Positions 62,180 to 64,000 of a stretch of DNA of 64,000 nucleotides are shown in pieces. The stretch comes from Paenibacillus sp. Root444D2 (GTDB taxonomy: Bacteria > Bacillota > Bacilli > Paenibacillales > NBRC-103111). The stretch's first letter is position 1. Every line of letters begins with the position of its first letter. The stretch lies in NCBI RefSeq assembly GCF_001426375.1, contig NZ_LMEO01000053.1, forward strand, positions 62,499-126,498, in the 5' to 3' direction. A program made the position numbers and the translations under genes. The notes under the pieces were generated by a model that saw only the letters and a program-made list of their open reading frames with translations, did not search any database and was not told where the DNA came from.

Positions 62180-63562
62180 TCACTCTTCTTTATTGCCTAT
62201 ACTTAACAACCATCGTTTTATAGATCGGCCGTGAACTTTACTTATAGGACTCATATAGCTGATTCCGAACGACGTTGTGTTTATAAAATGAGCAAGAATA
62301 ACCGTAAAGCTTAAGAGTAGTCCGGGTAACCCCGCGATAGCTGAAGTAACTAAGAGAGGAAACCTTAGGAGTCTCGCAGATGATCCAAAGCTATACTTGG
62401 GAACGATATAGGATGTAATACCAGTAAATGCGACGATAATGACCGTAGGAGCTGATACAAGGCCAGCCTGAACAGCCGCCTCTCCGATAACCAATGCTCC
62501 AACGATACTAATGACTTGTCCTACATTTTTGGGAAATCGCAATCCTGCTTCTCTAAGGACTTCGAACACAAACTCCAATAACAACACTTCTAAGATGATT
62601 GGATAAGGAACCCCGGATCTTGCCGAAGCAAAGCTGATGAGAAGCTTAGTTGGAATCAATCCCCAGTGAAAAGTGGTAACAGCAACGTAAATGGAAGGAA
62701 GCGTTATGGAGAAAAAGAAAGAAAATAGACGAAGAAACTTCACAAAAAAAATGAAAATCGGAAGATCATAATAATCTTCCGGGCTCTCCATGAATTGCCA
62801 AAAAACGGCTGGAAGGATTAAGACATCAGGCGAGCCGTCAACCGAAATTGCGAGCCGTCCTTCAACAAGATTACTGGCAACTGTATCAGGTCGTTGTGTA
62901 TTTTGAATAATCGGCAAGATTTTCAATTTTCTTCTATCCAAAAATTTTTCGATAAAGCTGGAATCAGTTATGTAATTTATTTTCATTTTTTTTATTCGGT
63001 CTATGATTTGGATGACTAAATTTGGATCCGCAATACCGTCCATATAATAAATCTCTGCAGAAATATTTGAGTACTTACCCAACTTTAAAGAGACAATCGT
63101 CAAATTTTCTGATTTTAACCGTCTTCTAATCAAACTCCGATTGGTGGATAGATCTTCTATAAAACCATCCTTGGGTCCACGTAAAGTTACTTCCAAGTCT
63201 GGACTGTTAATATCCCTTTTATCAAACTTATCGAGCTTAATTTCAAGAAATTGTTTGGACTTATTTTCCAATATAATCAAAGAACCATTTAACAATAAAT
63301 TTGGTATGTCACTTTCTTTATTTTGAATTGTGATTTTCATGGCTGTTAATGAATTGACAATACTAAGCAATGTCAGATTGTCCGAATGAAGGTTTAATAA
63401 AGGCTTTATGACAGATTCTTGACACAAATTTAAGTCAACGATACCTTCCATATGAACTAAGCATATTTCATCTTTATGCATGTATCTTATCTTTAGATCA
63501 GGCGGATTTCGAAGCGCATTAAAAATATCATGAATCCGATTTTCCAACGGATTATTTCCCAT
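62180..63562 (-). CDS. Spore germination receptor A subunit (GerA family)
   Basis: A 460-aa protein. The ATG at 63562 lies 8 nt after AGGGTG; the frame can also begin at a GTG at 63571. The N-terminal half is soluble (about 1-240) with EGRLAISVDGSPDVLILPAVFWQFMESPEDYY at the domain border, the family hallmark. The C-terminal half has five or six helices (VSIVGALVIGEAAVQAGLVS, LSFTVILAHF). It is the first gene of the receptor operon. Confidence 0.92.
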   Translation of the reverse strand: MGNNPLENRIHDIFNALRNPPDLKIRYMHKDEICLVHMEGIVDLNLCQESVIKPLLNLHSDNLTLLSIVNSLTAMKITIQNKESDIPNLLLNGSLIILENKSKQFLEIKLDKFDKRDINSPDLEVTLRGPKDGFIEDLSTNRSLIRRRLKSENLTIVSLKLGKYSNISAEIYYMDGIADPNLVIQIIDRIKKMKINYITDSSFIEKFLDRRKLKILPIIQNTQRPDTVASNLVEGRLAISVDGSPDVLILPAVFWQFMESPEDYYDLPIFIFFVKFLRLFSFFFSITLPSIYVAVTTFHWGLIPTKLLISFASARSGVPYPIILEVLLLEFVFEVLREAGLRFPKNVGQVISIVGALVIGEAAVQAGLVSAPTVIIVAFTGITSYIVPKYSFGSSARLLRFPLLVTSAIAGLPGLLLSFTVILAHFINTTSFGISYMSPISKVHGRSIKRWLLSIGNKEE

Positions 63563-63710
63563 TATTATCACCCTGAAGTATTATTTCCCAAAAATATTTT
63601 CGTATTCACGCTGGCATATAAGTTAAGACGAACGTAAAACAGCCCCGTATTTTGCTTCATTCGTAGGTTAAGTGGTTAAGTATTATTAGCCTTTACGTTG
63701 GTAAAATAAA

Positions 63711-63741
63711 AAGCTGGATCTGTATGAACAGAATCCAGCTT
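63711..63741 (-). terminator. Terminator of the HPP-family gene
   Basis: Arms AAGCTGGATC and GATTC/CAGCTT-type complement (63711-63720 and 63731-63741) with a 10-nt loop. On the minus strand TTTTTATTTTACC follows. It ends transcription of the gene entering from the right edge. The remaining 63563-63823 sequence contains only the ger promoter region. Confidence 0.8.
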
Positions 63742-63823
63742 AAAAATTTATTGGATTACATCAATCTTTAATCCGCACTCCAAATTTGAACCTTACCTCC
63801 ATTATTCCCACTAATGACTTTCA

Positions 63824-64000
63824 TTATATCCAAAACTTCGGGTATTGACGTTGCTCGTCAAGGTTGTTAACCAAAAGCGCGACAAGTACAATGACCAAAG
63901 AGCCAATAAGAACAGGATTAATCAAGAACGACCAAGGACTGCCTGCCACAATGACTACGATTGGATCGGCCCCCGCTGGCGGATGAGTGGTTCGGGTTAT
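63824..64000 (-). CDS. HPP-family membrane protein, C-terminal part (5' end outside window)
   Basis: The minus frame is open from the window edge to TAA at 63824 (58 residues). It starts TRTTHPPAGADPIVVIV, which is the HPP motif region that names the family, followed by a membrane helix (PVLIGSLVIVLVALLVNNL) and a short polar tail. HPP-family proteins are four-helix membrane proteins; some plant and cyanobacterial members transport nitrite. The function here is unknown. Confidence 0.85.
   Translation of the reverse strand: MTRTTHPPAGADPIVVIVAGSPWSFLINPVLIGSLVIVLVALLVNNLDEQRQYPKFWI

Overview
The window looks like a piece of a Paenibacillus-type chromosome (Paenibacillaceae, spore-forming Firmicutes). 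The evidence is a gerA-type spore germination operon, SLH-domain surface proteins, several carbohydrate ABC importers each paired with an AraC-type or YesM/YesN-type regulator, strong AGGAGG-like ribosome sites and mid-range GC. Most genes lie on the minus strand. No rRNA, tRNA, CRISPR array, transposase or prophage gene was seen.

Layout. 1-12.4 kb: a polysaccharide-use locus transcribed leftward: membrane-bound AraC regulator, first solute-binding lipoprotein, two LplB/LplC-type permeases, second paralogous binding lipoprotein, intracellular GH28-like beta-helix hydrolase, and a large secreted alginate-lyase-family protein cut by the window edge. 13-21 kb: a GH32 fructosidase-like operon with its own ABC importer and YesM/YesN two-component pair, with a CRE-like site over the promoter. 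21.4 kb holds an AraC fossil. 21.8-24.5 kb: hexuronate genes (gntR, uxuA, SDR uxuB) behind a 21-bp-arm palindrome. 24.6-26.2 kb: a plus-strand operon of an ArsR-like regulator, a 97-aa unknown protein and a ClpP paralogue. 26.3-32.8 kb: another histidine kinase, response regulator and ABC importer unit. 32.9-34.1 kb: an M24 peptidase. 34.1-40.9 kb: a compact Tad/Flp-type pilus locus (CpaB, CpaE, CpaF, TadB, TadC and four small membrane-anchored proteins). 41.1-45 kb: a 1290-aa SLH surface protein with GLUG repeats. 45.2-47.2 kb: a serine hydrolase with C-terminal SLH-like modules, broken by a frameshift.

47.3-52.2 kb is the most unusual part. Two paralogous membrane 'sensor' proteins on opposite strands each sit about 62-65 bp behind the same bipartite operator-like sequence. 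One is followed by a single-chain histidine kinase/response regulator/LuxR-HTH fusion, the other by a YkoP-like protein and a NodB-type deacetylase. This suggests a self-contained cell-envelope regulon. 52.5-55.4 kb: PfkB kinase, TetR regulator and ABC-2 permease behind a clear promoter with tandem operators. 55.4-59.7 kb is a decayed stretch: 42-bp-period repeats and fossils of Nudix, MmgE/PrpD and MFS genes, around an intact SDR/TetR pair with two matching operators. 59.7-63.6 kb: a four-gene germination receptor operon in A-C-small-B order. The right edge holds the C-terminal end of an HPP-family membrane protein.

Functional assignments rest on reading motifs and gene order by eye; no database search was run.
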